A stretch of DNA of 64,000 nt from Jezberella montanilacus (GTDB taxonomy: Bacteria > Pseudomonadota > Gammaproteobacteria > Burkholderiales > Burkholderiaceae_B), in contig NZ_PVTV01000012.1 in the NCBI RefSeq assembly GCF_003003055.1, positions 62,001 through 126,000 on the forward strand, in the 5' to 3' direction. The position numbers and the translations under genes were made by a program. Positions within the stretch are counted from its first letter, which is position 1. Each line of letters begins with the position of its first letter. Positions 62,304-64,000 of this stretch are shown in pieces. Under the pieces are notes generated by a model. That model saw only the letters and a list, made by a program, of their open reading frames with translations, had not been told where the DNA came from and ran no database searches.

Positions 62304-63356
62304 TTAGACGGTTGCGACCGCTGACGACGGTGATCCCACGGCACCGGGCAAACGCAATGGCGGCGCGGTCAACAAGAAACGATTACGGCCATGCGCTCTT
62401 AGCCAGTTAGCCAGCTCAGTCAGATAGAACATCTCACCGAGATGAATACCTTGCTTGAACAAACAATGCTCATGCAATGGCAGGATAGCGCAGCAGCCAA
62501 TGTGGCTTGTTGCTGGATGCGCTTCGACTGCGTAATTGTCTGCAATCAATGCAACGAGACCGCTATCCGTGATCCACTTTAATAACTTCTGATCACGGCC
62601 ATCGAGCGCTGCATAACTGTTTTCAAGTTTATGTCCGTCAGGATTACCCTTCATGTCAATCAAGGCTTGAGCAAAACCGGTATGCAGGCAAACCATGTCG
62701 CCCTTTTCAATCACGACCTTGTCCTTCTCAAGGATACGCATCATGTCGTCGTAACCAACATTTGTGCGCGCGTCACCCAAGTTGGCGCGCAAATCGATCA
62801 TGACGCCGCGACCCTGTACGCAAGTCTCTGCCATGTTCTGGATACCTAGCGCTTTTGCGTAGGAGGTGCTGACTTGACTACCTGCACCAGCATAACCAGC
62901 ATCTTCTGCTTTTTCTGGTCCAACAACATCGGTACCTGCGCGGTAACCGTTGTAATAAACCGCTTCGGGGATACCATCGCCATTCGCGTCAAACATCGAG
63001 CCGACGTGAGCCAAGCTATCCCACTGCGTTGAATATTGCAAATGCATCACAACCAGGTCATCACTGACTACGTCGGTTTGATCTTTGTTGAAGTCAAACA
63101 ATTTGACGTTCATGTTCGGGCGACCTTCACGCAGCGTCGGACGAAGAACTGGCGGATAACGACGGGGGTTCAACACATTGCCACCAGGCAAATCAAGGGG
63201 CAATGAAAGCATGAATGCTTTGCCTACTTTAACCTCCGCGACGCCCTGCATGACTTTTTCCGGCGTCAAGAGATTCATCTTGCCGCGCTGGTCATCGTCG
63301 CCAAAATCACCCCAGCTCGAACCTTCAGGGCGATTAGCCCAACGTTTTGTTGCCAT
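62304..63356 (-). CDS. Cyclase-family hydrolase (kynurenine formamidase-like)
   Basis: A 350-residue protein of the cyclase superfamily, which contains metal-dependent amide or lactone hydrolases. It has the metal and active-site region VVMHLQYSTQWDSLAHVGSMFDA (H-x-x-x-x-x-D-x-x-x-H pattern) and a later KGDMVCLHTGFAQAL and HEHCLFKQGIHLGEM. A lactone or cyclic amide ring opening is plausible. It has a GGAGA ribosome site before ATG 63356 and appears to begin the operon that runs to 56974. Confidence 0.85.
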   Translation of the reverse strand: MATKRWANRPEGSSWGDFGDDDQRGKMNLLTPEKVMQGVAEVKVGKAFMLSLPLDLPGGNVLNPRRYPPVLRPTLREGRPNMNVKLFDFNKDQTDVVSDDLVVMHLQYSTQWDSLAHVGSMFDANGDGIPEAVYYNGYRAGTDVVGPEKAEDAGYAGAGSQVSTSYAKALGIQNMAETCVQGRGVMIDLRANLGDARTNVGYDDMMRILEKDKVVIEKGDMVCLHTGFAQALIDMKGNPDGHKLENSYAALDGRDQKLLKWITDSGLVALIADNYAVEAHPATSHIGCCAILPLHEHCLFKQGIHLGEMFYLTELANWLRAHGRNRFLLTAPPLRLPGAVGSPSSAVATV

Positions 63357-63443
63357 GTTTATGTCTCCGTGTTTTTGTTTGATTTTATAGTTAGATATTC
63401 GTGGTTTATTGACGTTGCGTCAACTGTGCTAAGAGAAAACAGC

Positions 63444-63484
63444 AAAAAAAAACGCTAAGCCGCCGAAACGCTTAGCGCTTTTTT
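63444..63484. terminator. Bidirectional terminator after gyrB
   Basis: A perfect 8-base-pair inverted repeat (CGCTAAGC at 63453-63460, GCTTAGCG at 63470-63477, loop of 9) lies between an A-run (63444-63452) and a T-run (63479-63484). It fits a rho-independent terminator in either direction. It is 16 bases after the gyrB stop and about 90 bases before the cyclase gene, which is on the same strand. Confidence 0.85.
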
Positions 63485-63499
63485 CACCAACTCAATTCA

Positions 63500-64000
63500 C
63501 TACACGTCAATATTCGCGGCCTGTAACGCATGCGTCTCGATAAACGCGCGTCTTGGTTCGACGTTATCGCCCATCAACGTAGTGAAAATCGCATCTGCAG
63601 CAATCGCATCTTCAATTTGTACACGCAATAAGCGGCGCACTTTAGGATCCATCGTGGTCTCCCAGAGTTGCTCTGGATTCATCTCACCCAGACCCTTATA
63701 GCGTTGCTTGGTCACGTTACGCTCAGCTTCGCCACGCAACCATTGCATGGCATCGCGGAAGTCGCCGATCATCGATTCTTTGCGCTTCTCGCCTTCACCG
63801 CGAGCAACCGTTGCACCCTTACCGATCAAGCCCTGGAAAGTCGCCGCAGCTCGAGCCAACACGCCATAATCTGCGCCATCCACAAAATCGTTGTCAAGCA
63901 CCGTTGCCCGAACATTGCCATGATGCTTGCGACGAATCACCAGTCTATTCGCTTCGCTCGCTACATGGTATTCAGCTGTCACTTCAACCTGATTCGGCAG
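63500..64000 (-). CDS. gyrB: DNA gyrase subunit B, C-terminal part (cut by window edge)
   Basis: The last 167 codons of GyrB, ending ALQAANIDV. The visible part includes the conserved C-terminal [28 protein letters not shown], which lies in the TOPRIM-following domain of gyrase B. The N-terminal ATPase and TOPRIM domains are outside the window. GyrB is preferred over ParE because of this C-terminal motif and its ending. A strong terminator follows its stop. Confidence 0.92.
   Translation of the reverse strand: MPNQVEVTAEYHVASEANRLVIRRKHHGNVRATVLDNDFVDGADYGVLARAAATFQGLIGKGATVARGEGEKRKESMIGDFRDAMQWLRGEAERNVTKQRYKGLGEMNPEQLWETTMDPKVRRLLRVQIEDAIAADAIFTTLMGDNVEPRRAFIETHALQAANIDV

Noticed and set aside
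1-64000. tRNA, rRNA, CRISPR, insertion sequence or phage genes
   Set aside because: None recognised by reading; a tRNA and repeat search program was not available.

Overview
The window looks like chromosomal DNA from a Burkholderiales betaproteobacterium, probably Alcaligenaceae-like. The reasons are the argS / SPOR-domain / dsbA block followed by a DUF1840 gene, a smg gene near topB, orphan Bug-type (TctC family) periplasmic receptors, and a three-gene MccA/MccB/Ivd block. This placement is inferred from gene content only. No rRNA, tRNA, CRISPR array, insertion sequence or prophage was recognised. Both ends cut a gene: phnE on the left and gyrB on the right.

Region 1 (1-9.8 kb) is a phosphonate C-P lyase locus. 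phnGHIJKLM and then phnCDE run leftward; phnF (GntR/HutC repressor) and a DUF1045 2H-phosphoesterase gene run rightward. A PhnF-like operator lies between phnG and phnF, and a near-consensus Pho box lies between phnM and phnC. This suggests two-tier control by ligand and by phosphate. No phnN or phnP is visible; the 2H enzyme may stand in for PhnP. Region 2 (9.8-13.7 kb) holds a PaiB-like protein, a small catabolic operon (2-hydroxyacid dehydrogenase, Bug receptor, class II aldolase) and a small lipoprotein.

Region 3 (13.7-23.3 kb) carries two facing sets of a conserved but poorly understood amidoligase system: transglutaminase, circularly permuted ATP-grasp / alpha-E fusion and DUF2126 transglutaminase on one strand, and stand-alone ATP-grasp and alpha-E genes on the other. 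The Anbu peptidase often found with these genes is absent here. Region 4 (23.4-49.1 kb) is mostly housekeeping: rhlE-like helicase, prfC, rpoN, leuA with a leucine-rich leader peptide, panB, topB, gluQ, smg, a partial leucine catabolic operon (mccA, mccB, ivd), an MBL-fold enzyme, a cystathionine beta-lyase-like enzyme, dsbA, argS.

Region 5 (49.2-63.4 kb) is accessory catabolism, all leftward. One operon combines a PotABCD-like importer, two metal-dependent amidohydrolases and a COG0523/CobW GTPase, which may load metal into the hydrolases. The other combines a cyclase-family hydrolase, AtuA in two pieces, a PRISE-type enone reductase, a Bug receptor, a thiolase-fold protein without the nucleophilic cysteine, and a DUF35 Zn-OB partner. 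This second set looks like an undescribed route for breaking down a branched or isoprenoid-like acid, perhaps ending with an Ltp2/DUF35-type retro-aldol cleavage. These two operons and the amidoligase locus are the best candidates for new biology.
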